From Anderseniella sp039978075 (GTDB lineage: Bacteria > Pseudomonadota > Alphaproteobacteria > Rhizobiales > Aestuariivirgaceae), in assembly GCA_039978075.1 (NCBI GenBank), contig JBDWCA010000002.1:930001-994000 (forward strand): 64,000 nt of DNA, read 5' to 3'. The position numbers and the translations under genes are program-made. Positions 36,799 through 45,323 of this stretch are shown piece by piece; position 1 is the first letter of the stretch; every line of letters begins with the position of its first letter. The notes under the pieces are model-generated. The model saw nothing but the letters and a program-made list of their open reading frames with translations, made no database searches and was not told the DNA's origin.

Positions 36799-37391
36799 GC
36801 CCGCGCCCGCAACACCTGCTGGTTATGGCCAAGCAACCGCGCATTGGCCGGGTCAAGACCCGGTTGGGTGCCGGCATTGGCGCAATGGAGGCAACCCGCG
36901 CCTATCGCGTCATGCTGGCTGAAACCCTTAACACACTGTCGCGCGATCCGCGCTGGCAGACATGGGTTGCCGTGTCAGGCGTGCACGAGCTCAATGCCAA
37001 TGTCTGGCCGGAAAATGTCAATCTGGTGGACCAGGGAACCGGTGATCTCGGCGATCGCATGCAACGCATGTTCAATACGCTGCCCACCGGTCCGGTGGTG
37101 ATCATCGGCAGCGATATCCCGAACATCGAGTGCGCCGATATCACGGAAGCATTCCGTCAGCTCGGGCGTCATGATGCGGTGTTCGGGCCTGCGCCGGACG
37201 GCGGATACTGGCTTGTCGGCCAGTCGCGCAGGCGCACGGTGCTGCCAATGTTCGACAATGTGCGCTGGTCAAGCGAGCACGCACTGGCTGACACGATGGC
37301 AAATCTGAAAGGTGCTTCGGTGACGCTGTTGCGACAGCTGGCAGACGTCGATGACGCTGCAAGCTATCGCAACTGGTTGTGTGGTCGGTAA
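36795..37391 (+). CDS. TIGR04282-type (DUF2064) transferase
   Basis: The 198-aa protein has the DUF2064 nucleotidyltransferase-like core: LLVMAKQPRIGRVKTRLGAGIG, GDLGDRMQRMF, VVIIGSDIPNI and FGPAPDGGYWLVG. It is the standard partner of the preceding glycosyltransferase and overlaps it by four bases, so the two are translated together. The pair is named for arsenosugar synthesis by association. The true product is unknown. Confidence 0.86.
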   Translation: MSPRPQHLLVMAKQPRIGRVKTRLGAGIGAMEATRAYRVMLAETLNTLSRDPRWQTWVAVSGVHELNANVWPENVNLVDQGTGDLGDRMQRMFNTLPTGPVVIIGSDIPNIECADITEAFRQLGRHDAVFGPAPDGGYWLVGQSRRRTVLPMFDNVRWSSEHALADTMANLKGASVTLLRQLADVDDAASYRNWLCGR

Positions 37392-37402
37392 AAAGCCAGA
37401 CG

Positions 37403-38392
37403 TTATACGTCGAGCTGGTAGCTCACCGGTACGTAATGATAGCCGCCATCAGCGGTTTTATCGATGTATCCCACCGCCGGGAACGGCATGTGGTAACTGG
37501 TGAACGGCACCCGGTCTGCAGCCAGCATGTCGAGCATCTTCTTGCGGGTGGCAACGGCTGCGTCCTTGTCCATGTCGAATTTCACATGCCAGTCGGGCTT
37601 GGCAATCGACAACGCAGGCTGGTTGGCGAAGTCACCGGCCACGATGATGCGCTTGCCGCCGCTTTCGATGGAATACGCCGTGTGGCCGGGTGTGTGACCA
37701 CCTGCGGACATGGCGCGAATGCCTGAAGCAACATCATCGCCGTCTTTCACGAAGGTCATCTTCTCAGCCAGTGGGGCGACATTGCTGGCAGTCAGCTTGG
37801 CAACCCGTTCCGTACCACCGGACATGCGATCAGGAGCCGACCAGAAATCATGCTCTGTCGCACTGGCCACGTACGTCGCATTTGCGAAAGTCGGCTTGCC
37901 GCCCATCATCAGCCCGCCAATATGGTCCGGGTGGTAATGGGTGATGACAACCTTGTCGACCTGGTCAGGGCTATAGCCGGCAGCCTTCAGCGTGGAGTGG
38001 ATCAACTGGCCGGCAGCCGGCATGCGGGCCTCGCCGTTGCCGGTATCAAACAACACCAGCTCGCTGCCGGTATTGATGATTACTGGCGTGAAGCCGATCT
38101 GCAGCTTGTCGGTGGGCAGGAAGTTGGCCTTGGCCTGGGCTTCGAAGTCTTCCTTCGATGCATTGGTGCCGAAAATGCCTTGTGGATTTTCCAGGTTGAT
38201 CGCGCCGTCATTGATGGTTGTAACGTCAAACTCGCCAAGTTTGAAACGGCGGTGGGTCGGGTGATCCACCTTGGCCATAGGCGCTTTTGCTGACGCTGTT
38301 GATACGGATAGCGAACCTGCAAATGGGACGGCCGCAGTAGCAACGGCTGCGCCTGCCAGAATGTTTCGCCGGGAAATGTTGGAATTGGTCAT
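37403..38392 (-). CDS. Tat-exported MBL-fold metallo-hydrolase
   Basis: The 329-aa protein starts with a twin-arginine signal (SRRNILAGAAVATAAVPFAG) and has the metal motif H152-Y-H154-P-D156-H157 in VITHYHPDHIGG, with later zinc ligands in GGHTPGHTAY and VAGDFA. It is a periplasmic metallo-beta-lactamase fold enzyme; relatives include lactonases and aryl hydrolases, and the substrate is unknown. It converges on the DUF2064 gene. Confidence 0.9.
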   Translation of the reverse strand: MTNSNISRRNILAGAAVATAAVPFAGSLSVSTASAKAPMAKVDHPTHRRFKLGEFDVTTINDGAINLENPQGIFGTNASKEDFEAQAKANFLPTDKLQIGFTPVIINTGSELVLFDTGNGEARMPAAGQLIHSTLKAAGYSPDQVDKVVITHYHPDHIGGLMMGGKPTFANATYVASATEHDFWSAPDRMSGGTERVAKLTASNVAPLAEKMTFVKDGDDVASGIRAMSAGGHTPGHTAYSIESGGKRIIVAGDFANQPALSIAKPDWHVKFDMDKDAAVATRKKMLDMLAADRVPFTSYHMPFPAVGYIDKTADGGYHYVPVSYQLDV

Positions 38393-38512
38393 CGGTAGTA
38401 CCCCTGTCTGGTTGAGGATTTAGGTGAGCGTACTCGCTTGGAGCATGCATGCACCGTATAACGATGATATGGCGCAGCAGATCACATTCACTTGAGTTTG
38501 CTTCACATTAAG

Positions 38513-38760
38513 CCGCTCACGCAAGTAGCCTGACGGCAGCGCTCCACTAGGGCGCACTTCGTGCGACGGCCGGTCGGCCTTGCCTCAGCACTTCGTGCTT
38601 CGGTTTGGAATTCATCACGGTGTCTGTTCTGGTTCGGAGAACGCCTGAGCGAAGCGAAGAAAGCTGTTCGACCAATAAAACCCAACTAGGTCCGACCGGG
38701 CCTCGGGCCGGTGAGGCCCGCCCTAGCGGAGCGCAGCCGTCAGGCTGCTTGCGTGAGCGG
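38513..38760. repeat. 248-bp intergenic element with long terminal inverted repeats, copy 1
   Basis: The 24 bases at each end form an inverted repeat with one mismatch: CCGCTCACGCAAG at the left and CTTGCGTGAGCGG at the right. Inside are the small hairpins GCACTTCGTGC and AGCACTTCGTGCT and the GC-rich GGGCCTCGGGCC. It fills most of the 409-base gap between the MBL gene and moaB; the remaining flanks show nothing recognised. A second copy lies at 55056. It has no protein gene. Confidence 0.85.
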
Positions 38761-38801
38761 AATAAAACAAACAGCTTGTTCCCGCCCGGATGTCTTTCAC
38801 A

Positions 38802-39350
38802 TCACCCCTTGGTGCGCTGCAGATGCTCATCCAGCCTTGGCATGATCTCGACGAAATTACACGGCATGTGCCGGTAATCGAGTTGCTTCACTAAAATCTC
38901 GTTCCAGCCGTCTTTGCAGGCGCCCGGCGATCCAGGCAGGCAGAACACGTATTTGCCCGACGCGATGCCGGCCATGGTGCGCGATTGCACTGTCGATGTG
39001 CCGATCTTGCCGAACGACATCATGTGAAACACCGTGGCAAAGCCGTCCGCTTCCTTGTCGAGCAGCGGCCGGACAGCTTCGATGGTTACGTCACGGCCGG
39101 TGAGCCCGGTGCCGCCGGTGGTGATGATCGCATCGGTATCGCTGCGCTTGAACCATTTCCGCAAAGTCGTGCGGATGGCGCGGATGTCATCCTTGCAGAT
39201 TGCACGCGCCGACAGGTCATGCCCCGCCTCGCCCAGCAGCTGAGACAGCGTATTGCCGGATTTGTCGTCTTCCAGGGTGCGGGTGTCGGAAATTGTGAGA
39301 ACCGCAATTCGCACCGGAATGAAAGGCCTGGTTTTGTCAATCTTGGACAT
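38802..39350 (-). CDS. moaB: molybdenum cofactor biosynthesis protein B
   Basis: The 182-aa protein is of the MoaB/MogA group that binds molybdopterin: IAVLTISDTRTLEDDKSGN, then the DAIITTGGTGLTGRDVTIEAV motif, and CLPGSPGACKDGWNEIL. MoaB-type proteins adenylylate molybdopterin or act early in the pathway. It is 123 bases downstream of the UDG gene on the same strand. No other Moco genes are in the window. Confidence 0.95.
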   Translation of the reverse strand: MSKIDKTRPFIPVRIAVLTISDTRTLEDDKSGNTLSQLLGEAGHDLSARAICKDDIRAIRTTLRKWFKRSDTDAIITTGGTGLTGRDVTIEAVRPLLDKEADGFATVFHMMSFGKIGTSTVQSRTMAGIASGKYVFCLPGSPGACKDGWNEILVKQLDYRHMPCNFVEIMPRLDEHLQRTKG

Positions 39351-39473
39351 GGACGTTCCACCAATCCTGAAAGTTTATTTGCTGATAGCTCGATGCAACC
39401 GTCTGCATGGTCACCGGCTGCAGGGTCAAGGTGTGAGTTTCACACATAATGCAGGAGTTTTTTGTTACAAATT

Positions 39474-40370
39474 CTACATGGCGAGCAGCTTTGCCTTTAC
39501 AGCAAGCAGGTCGCGCCAGGCAAATCTTTTGGCTTCCGGAGACCGCAGCAGATAAGACGGATGCAGTGTCGGCATGACGTCCACTTCGCCATTGCCAATG
39601 GCAATGGTCTTCCAGGTGCCGCGCATGCGGGTAATGCCGGTGGGCGTGTCCAGCAGGGCCTGGGCCGGGGTGGCGCCTGCAGCAATGACGATGCGCGGTT
39701 TTGCCAGCTCGATCGCCCGTTTCACGAACGGCAGGCACATGACCACTTCCGATGTAGACGGTTTGCGGTTCCCAGGTGGTCTCCAGAACACGATGTTGCT
39801 GATGAACGCTGATTTTGCCGGGTCGTCGCTGGCTCGGTCAAGACCGATACAGGCCAGCATCTTGTCCAGTAGCTGTCCTGACTTGCCGACGAACGGGCGG
39901 CCCTGTTCATCCTCATCGCGCCCCGGTGCCTCGCCAATAATCATCACATGTGCGCCCGGCAGACCGTCGGCAAGGCACAATTGCGTCGCAGTGCGTTTCA
40001 GCGGGCATGCGTCAAACGCATCCAGCGTGCGCGCCAGTTCGTCGAGGCTGTTGCATGATTTGGCGAGCTGTTCGACTTCATCCATCGCCATGGATGGTGC
40101 GGCTGCCGGCTGGCGCGGAACCGGCCGCGGGGCCTGGCTTACCGGTGCAGCGGGCCTGTTCAGCGGAGCGCGCGTGCCATCGTGCTGATCGGCAACAGCC
40201 CGGGCCGGTGCAGACGCCCGGCGTGCCGCCAGTTCTGCAGATCTCACAAACCCGTCGATAGCAACATCACCGATCGCCTCGTCGACACCCATGTGGGCAT
40301 ACCACTGCAGGGCGGCCGCAACTGCAGCACGTGCAGACGGTATTTGTGTGCCTTCAGCGTCTTCACCCAC
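39474..40370 (-). CDS. uracil-DNA glycosylase, iron-sulfur family
   Basis: The 298-aa protein removes uracil from DNA. The catalytic core starts at about residue 115 with CPLKRTATQLC, then VMIIGEAPGRDEDEQGRPFVGKSGQLLDKML, NIVFWRPPGNRKPS and the closing TLHPSYLLRSPEAK, all typical of family 4-type enzymes with cluster cysteines. An N-terminal extension of about 105 residues is Ala/Pro-rich and probably disordered. The GTG at 40370 is the start used. Confidence 0.92.
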   Translation of the reverse strand: MGEDAEGTQIPSARAAVAAALQWYAHMGVDEAIGDVAIDGFVRSAELAARRASAPARAVADQHDGTRAPLNRPAAPVSQAPRPVPRQPAAAPSMAMDEVEQLAKSCNSLDELARTLDAFDACPLKRTATQLCLADGLPGAHVMIIGEAPGRDEDEQGRPFVGKSGQLLDKMLACIGLDRASDDPAKSAFISNIVFWRPPGNRKPSTSEVVMCLPFVKRAIELAKPRIVIAAGATPAQALLDTPTGITRMRGTWKTIAIGNGEVDVMPTLHPSYLLRSPEAKRFAWRDLLAVKAKLLAM

Positions 40371-40437
40371 GGTGCAGATGTCCTTTCAGGAACAGATTGC
40401 GTCTTTCAACAAGTTCACTATAACACCGGAAATAGAC

Positions 40438-40533
40438 TAGAGCGACATGGGTTCAACTGAATCCATAAAGTTGTTCTTGCACTTTGGAAACGATCATTTT
40501 TATGGTTTTTGATTGATTCAATCAAAAACCATA
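40438..40533 (+). repeat. 95-bp two-hairpin repeat, copy A
   Basis: This element lies between the UDG and ETF-QO genes. A first hairpin pairs ATGGGTTCA with TGAATCCAT. A second, perfect one has 16-base arms TATGGTTTTTGATTGA (40501-40516) and TCAATCAAAAACCATA (40518-40533). Between them is GCACTTTGGAAAC, shared with copy B. Ungapped alignment with copy B gives about 76 of 95 identical bases. Confidence 0.85.
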
Positions 40534-40572
40534 CTGATCTAGTGGTCTTTGAATTCGGGAGTTATCAGGCAG

Positions 40573-42246
40573 ATGAACGAGGCAGCAGCAGTGGAACGTG
40601 AGTCCATGGAGTTTGATGTTGTGATTGTCGGCGCGGGCCCCGCAGGTCTGTCCGCTGCCATTCGCCTCAAGCAGTTGGCGGAAAAGGCCGGAACCGAGAT
40701 TTCGGTCTGCGTGCTCGAAAAAGGCTCCGAGGTTGGTGCGCATATCCTGTCCGGCGCCGTCGTTGATCCGGTTGCCCTGGATGAACTGATCCCTGACTGG
40801 AAAGAAAAGGGTGCGCCGCTGAAGACCGAGGTCAAGGAAGACCGCTTCTACATGCTCGGCCATTCAGGTGCCTTGCGCCTGCCGAACTTCATGATGCCGC
40901 CGCTGATGAACAATCATGGCAATTATGCCGTGTCCCTGGGCAATGTGTGCCGCTGGCTCGCCGAACAGGCTGAAGGCCTGGGCGTAGAGATTTATCCCGG
41001 GTTTGCCTGTTCCGACCTGGTTTACCGCGAAGACGGATCGGTAAAGGGCGTTGTTGCCGGTGTGTTCGGCCTCGGTAAGGACGGAACGCCCGGTCCCGAT
41101 TATGAACCCGGTATGGAACTGCATGGCAAATACGTCATGATCGGTGAAGGCGTGCGCGGGTCACTGGCCAAGGTGCTGATTGACAGGTTCAACCTGTCGG
41201 ACGGAAAAAGCCCGCAGAAGTTCGGCCTCGGCATGAAAGAACTGTGGGAAATCAAACCCGAAAAACACAAACCCGGTCAGGTAACCCATACCATGGGCTG
41301 GCCGCTTGATACCAAGACCGGTGGCGGCTCGTTCATGTACCACCTGGAAGACAATCTGGTCTCGGTCGGCTTTGTGGTGCATTTGAACTACAAGAACCCG
41401 CACCTGTTTCCCTATATGGAGTTCCAGCGCTACAAGCATCATCCGTTGATCGCCGATGTGCTGGAAGGTGGCCGTCGCGTGGCCTATGGCGCGCGCGCCA
41501 TCACCGAAGGCGGTTACCAGTCTGTACCGAAATTGTCGTTCCCCGGCGGATGTCTCATCGGTTGTTCCGCCGGCATGGTCAATGTACCGCGCATCAAGGG
41601 GTCTCATAACGCCATGGCGTCCGGCATGCTGGCTGCCGATGCAGCCGCAGCTGCAATTGCGGCGGGACGCGAAGGTGATGAGCTGATCGAATACCAGGTC
41701 GCCTGGGACAAGTCTCCAATTGCTGAAGACCTCAAGAGAGTTCGCAATGTCAAACCACTATGGTCGAAACTCGGTCTGCTCGGCGGACTTGCGCTGGGCG
41801 GGATGGACATGTGGACCAACCAGTTGTTTGGCTTCTCCTTTTTCGGCACCATGAAGCATGAAAAGAATGATGCCGATTCAACCGGCAAGGCCGCCGATTA
41901 CCCTGTCATCGAGTATCCCAGGCCCGACGGGGTACTGTCATTCGACAGGCTGACCAATGTGGCCTATTCGGCAACCAACCATGATGAAAACCAACCTGCA
42001 CATCTGCACCTTGAGGATGCATCAATTCCGGTCAGCCGCAATCTGCCCGAATATGCAGAACCGGCACAGCGTTATTGCCCCGCCGGGGTCTATGAAATCG
42101 TCCAGGACGACGCCGGCAAGGACAAATTCCAGATCAATTTCCAGAACTGCGTGCACTGCAAGACCTGCGACATCAAGGATCCGGCGCAGAACATCAACTG
42201 GACCGTGCCGCAAGGTGGTGAAGGGCCGAATTATCCGAACATGTAG
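40573..42246 (+). CDS. electron transfer flavoprotein-ubiquinone oxidoreductase
   Basis: ETF-QO passes electrons from ETF, reduced by acyl-CoA and other dehydrogenases, to ubiquinone at the membrane. The 557-aa protein has the FAD motif VIVGAGPAGLSAAIRL (from about residue 16) and the C-terminal 4Fe-4S ligands RYCPAGVYEI and NCVHCKTCDIKDP. The EKGSEVGAHILSGAVVDP segment is typical. The frame is open from a TTG at 40549, but the ATG at 40573 is the likely start. The ETF genes are not in the window. Confidence 0.97.
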   Translation: MNEAAAVERESMEFDVVIVGAGPAGLSAAIRLKQLAEKAGTEISVCVLEKGSEVGAHILSGAVVDPVALDELIPDWKEKGAPLKTEVKEDRFYMLGHSGALRLPNFMMPPLMNNHGNYAVSLGNVCRWLAEQAEGLGVEIYPGFACSDLVYREDGSVKGVVAGVFGLGKDGTPGPDYEPGMELHGKYVMIGEGVRGSLAKVLIDRFNLSDGKSPQKFGLGMKELWEIKPEKHKPGQVTHTMGWPLDTKTGGGSFMYHLEDNLVSVGFVVHLNYKNPHLFPYMEFQRYKHHPLIADVLEGGRRVAYGARAITEGGYQSVPKLSFPGGCLIGCSAGMVNVPRIKGSHNAMASGMLAADAAAAAIAAGREGDELIEYQVAWDKSPIAEDLKRVRNVKPLWSKLGLLGGLALGGMDMWTNQLFGFSFFGTMKHEKNDADSTGKAADYPVIEYPRPDGVLSFDRLTNVAYSATNHDENQPAHLHLEDASIPVSRNLPEYAEPAQRYCPAGVYEIVQDDAGKDKFQINFQNCVHCKTCDIKDPAQNINWTVPQGGEGPNYPNM

Positions 42247-42563
42247 GGTGATCTGCGGGATGTTCGAGCCGGAAACCAGGATGAATATGAGCACTTGAGT
42301 AGACTTAACGTTCTGAAAACAAACAAATTTATGATGTTTGATCAGGCCAACCGAAAATCATCCTGACCTGGCGCCATTGATCCCTGTCAAGGGAATCTGT
42401 TCAGTGCCGTGTTAATAGTTTCGGCATGATGTTTGCAGGGCGTTTTTCATGGCCTGTCGAAGAACCTAAAGAATTGATTGGGTTGGTCAAATTGGCGTCA
42501 TTTTGTTGCCTGTTTGTTGGTCATGCTGGACAAATGTCGGGGAGCCAAAAAGGGAGCCCTTTT
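42247..42563. other. 317-base gap between ETF-QO and the next gene
   Basis: No gene or RNA was recognised. A short hairpin TCCCT-GTCA-AGGGA lies near 42380-42393 and is followed by a GANTC site (GAATC). The frame of the next gene is open from 42426, but no ribosome site supports a start before 42564. The gap must hold that gene's promoter. Confidence 0.4.
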
Positions 42564-43682
42564 ATGAAATACAAATTCTCAGCCATTGCGATTATCACGA
42601 TTGCCTGCCTTACGGGCACATCGGGCGCATGGGCAGAAGGTCTTGAGCGGTCCGGTAGTGACCGGGTCAATACCGTTAAGCCGCGTGGAATCCAGGCGTT
42701 CACCGGGACCAAGCCCACTGGGGCCAACGAGATTCCTGCCAGGCAGACCGTAAGGTCGGTCGGCGGGCGTACCATCAATATTACCCAGCCGACGGTAGAA
42801 GGCGGCGTGCAACCGGTGGTGGTGCCGCAGCAAGTGCAACAGCCTGCTGTTCAACCCGGGCCGCGGCAATTGCAGGCCGCACAGCCGGCATTGCAACCTG
42901 TCAAGCGCAAGAAGAGAAAATCGACGCGCAAGCGCAGGAAGAAAAAGTCACGTGTGAGTGAAGCCAGATGGTGGCGTAAGACCGGCAATCCGAAAGTATT
43001 TGCGTTTCGGGATTGCATTTCGGCCTACGCCCGCAATCAGGCCCAGAAAATCCCCAAGCTGAACCTGCAATCGGTGGTGTCCAAGTCCATCAAGAGTGAA
43101 TGCGACAAGTCGTTTTCTTCCATGTCGAAAGTTCTGGCCGCCAGGTTCGGAGGCAAAAGATCCCGCAGGGTTGCCAAGGAACTGACCGGGTCAACTTTTG
43201 TACCGGCCGTGCGGGAAGCTGTATTGAAGGTGCGCGAGGAACAGAAGCTGGCTGCAGCATCCACGTCACCTGAACCGGCAGCGGCACCTGTTAAGCAGGA
43301 TGCCGGGCAGACAACCGCAACCGCCTCGCTGGCACCGGTTCCGGCTCCTCAGCCCGACCCTATCGGTGTGGAAGCTCAACTGGAGCTTGCCAAGGAAGAG
43401 ATGTTTTCCTGTTACCGCGATGCTGCCGACCGTGTCGCGCCGCAATCGAACCAGCCTGTTGATGCGGTTGTAGACAATGTCCTGCTGGAATGCAGCGGCA
43501 ACACAAGAGCGTTTTTCGAGCGCCTGTTTGCCGTCTATCCGCACAGCCCGTCTGCACAGGCTGAACGTATGCGCACGGCAATTTCCGATAATTACCGTCC
43601 CGCAATTGAAAAACGGGTAGCCGCAATTCGCTCGACGGGTGCTTCAGTTCGCAAGCAGAAGGTTACTTCAACCGCGCAATAA
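42564..43682 (+). CDS. secreted protein of unknown function with a duplicated Cys module
   Basis: This 372-aa protein is not recognised. A signal peptide (MKYKFSAIAIITIACLTG... ending GAWA) is followed by a Gln/Pro-rich linker, a strongly basic stretch at about residues 114-132, and two similar modules: C151 to C180 and C283 to C310. In both the second Cys follows Glu (SEC, LEC) and leads into Phe-containing helices. Disulfides within each module are likely. The ATG at 42564 has AGGGAG upstream. The end overlaps the convergent transglycosylase gene by 20 bases. Confidence 0.75.
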   Translation: MKYKFSAIAIITIACLTGTSGAWAEGLERSGSDRVNTVKPRGIQAFTGTKPTGANEIPARQTVRSVGGRTINITQPTVEGGVQPVVVPQQVQQPAVQPGPRQLQAAQPALQPVKRKKRKSTRKRRKKKSRVSEARWWRKTGNPKVFAFRDCISAYARNQAQKIPKLNLQSVVSKSIKSECDKSFSSMSKVLAARFGGKRSRRVAKELTGSTFVPAVREAVLKVREEQKLAAASTSPEPAAAPVKQDAGQTTATASLAPVPAPQPDPIGVEAQLELAKEEMFSCYRDAADRVAPQSNQPVDAVVDNVLLECSGNTRAFFERLFAVYPHSPSAQAERMRTAISDNYRPAIEKRVAAIRSTGASVRKQKVTSTAQ

Positions 43683-44958
43683 ATGGCCTGTTTGGCCAGC
43701 AGTCCACCGTCATGCCCAGTTTTTTCTGATGCATGCCGGTGGCTGTGCGGGTGCGGAAACCGATTAATCCGTCAATGCTGTCGCCCACATTGTAACCAAG
43801 TGCGACCATCTTCGATTGAACCTTCTTCATGGTCGGGCGCGTGAACGTATCGACCTTGCGCCAGCCGGTCTTGAAGGCTCCGCCACCTGCAATCCGGTCA
43901 GCCAGATTGCCGACATAGAGAACATAGAGGTCGGATTCATTGTAGTTCTTGATCGCGTAGTAGTTGTCAGTTGCAATGAACGCAGGCCCGAACCGGCCTG
44001 CTGGCATGATCACATAACTTTTGACATTATTGAGCCGGGCCGGCCATTTGCGGCCCGCCACACGTTTGGTCCCTGCCGCGATCCAGTCGGCTACGGGCCG
44101 GCCCTGATCGGGTCCTTCCAGCGTGCAGTCCAGCGCTGATGACTGTTTGACCTCGTATGCCCAGCTCAGGCCCGGTTTCCATCCGCTCGCTTTCAGGAAG
44201 GTGGCAGTAGTGGCCAGAGCGTCCGGAATTGAATTCCAGATGTCCGACTTGCCGTCACCATCGCCGTCACTGGCATACTTCAGGTACAGTCCCGGCAGCA
44301 TCTGGGTATGGCCCATCGCGCCTGCCCAGGAACTTTTCAACTGCGATACGGGTACGATGCCACGCTGCGCAATTTCCATGATGGCCAGCAGTTCGGGCCT
44401 GAAGAAATCCGGCCTGCGCCCGAGGAAAGCCTGGGTCGCCAGCACCGACATTGCGTTATGCGGGATCTTTGCGCCGGAAAAAGCCGTTTCCCGTCCCCAG
44501 ATCGCGGCAACCACTTCCTTGGGAACTCCGGTTGTCTTTTCAATCCGGGCAAAGGCCGATGCATATTTGCCAAGGTTCCTGCGCCCGATCTGAGCCAGTT
44601 GGTTGAGGGATTTGTCTCTGAAATACCTGCCGGGCGAACCGAATTCCGCCTGACGTTTGCGCGATGCGGCAGGTTGTTCGCCCGCGATCTTCGGCGGCGC
44701 AAGATCAGGAATCTTCCATTGCAGCGAAATGCGCTTTACCGATGCATCAAAAACCTTGCGCGAGATGCCGCGCTGCTGAGCTTCCGGCCATAGGTTCTGC
44801 AGAAATCCGTCAAACGCTTTCTCGGCGTTTTTCCGGTAACTTGCAGACACTTCCAGTGCGTTACCTGACACAGAGCCCGCCAGAATCGACAGTGTGCAGA
44901 CAAGGGCGACACCTGCCAGGCGATGATGTTTTCGTACTCGAATCATTTGTTTTTTCAT
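43663..44958 (-). CDS. lytic murein transglycosylase (MltB type) with peptidoglycan-binding domain
   Basis: The enzyme cleaves peptidoglycan to 1,6-anhydro products. After a signal peptide (about residues 1-35) comes the SLT domain: catalytic Glu in VVAAIWGRETAFSG, then SSWAGAMGHTQMLPGLYLKYASDGDGDGKSDIWNS in two parts, typical of MltB. The C-terminal PTMKKVQSKMVALGYNVGDSIDGLIGFRTRTA is a PG_binding_1 domain. The ATG at 44958 (MKKQMIRVRKHH) is preferred to the 44994 start; length 431 aa. Confidence 0.92.
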   Translation of the reverse strand: MKKQMIRVRKHHRLAGVALVCTLSILAGSVSGNALEVSASYRKNAEKAFDGFLQNLWPEAQQRGISRKVFDASVKRISLQWKIPDLAPPKIAGEQPAASRKRQAEFGSPGRYFRDKSLNQLAQIGRRNLGKYASAFARIEKTTGVPKEVVAAIWGRETAFSGAKIPHNAMSVLATQAFLGRRPDFFRPELLAIMEIAQRGIVPVSQLKSSWAGAMGHTQMLPGLYLKYASDGDGDGKSDIWNSIPDALATTATFLKASGWKPGLSWAYEVKQSSALDCTLEGPDQGRPVADWIAAGTKRVAGRKWPARLNNVKSYVIMPAGRFGPAFIATDNYYAIKNYNESDLYVLYVGNLADRIAGGGAFKTGWRKVDTFTRPTMKKVQSKMVALGYNVGDSIDGLIGFRTRTATGMHQKKLGMTVDCWPNRPFIARLK

Positions 44959-45323
44959 GCCGGATATGATGCGTGTGGCAGATAGCGCTTTCAAGGTGCT
45001 CGCTGCAGATTTTGTTTTGAAATGGCCGATGCAGCGTCGCTTGAACTTTCATTCGCATGGTAGACGGTTGCAATAGCGCATTTGTGACCCGGATCAGGAT
45101 GGTTTTTGGCTGAATCAGCCAAAATTCATAACCCTGATTGTTTCCAAAGTGCTATAGCAACTTTATGGGTTGTGACGAACCCATGTCGCTATAGTGTAGC
45201 TTGCAGTTCGGCCCAAAAACCATCACATTGCACTGTATCAGTGTTGCGCTATAGTTTGGCGGTCTTTCTAGGGGCGGCTTTTACCGCGCGAACAAATTTT
45301 TCCGAAGATCGGACCAGCTAATC
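44959..45323. other. 365-base gap holding repeat copy B and the promoter region of the TPR gene
   Basis: The gap holds the 95-bp repeat at 45099-45193. Beyond it, CACTG-TAT-CAGTG forms a small hairpin at 45231-45243, and GGCCCAAAAACCAT near 45210-45223 resembles the right end of the repeat. No RNA gene was recognised. Confidence 0.5.
45099..45193 (-). repeat. 95-bp two-hairpin repeat, copy B
   Basis: Read on the minus strand this copy aligns without gaps to copy A at 40438. It keeps TATAGCGACATGGGTTC, GCACTTTGGAAAC and the end AAAAACCAT. In the second hairpin, copy A pairs GATTGA with TCAATC and copy B pairs GGCTGA with TCAGCC: two paired base changes that keep the stem. It lies between the transglycosylase and TPR genes. 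Confidence 0.85.

Noticed and set aside
38605..38877. 90-aa open frame across the palindromic element
   Set aside because: It runs through the repeat into antisense of moaB and has no protein-like character.
42426..42563. 46-codon N-terminal extension of the unknown secreted protein
   Set aside because: The signal peptide and AGGGAG ribosome site fix the start at 42564; the extension would bury the signal peptide.
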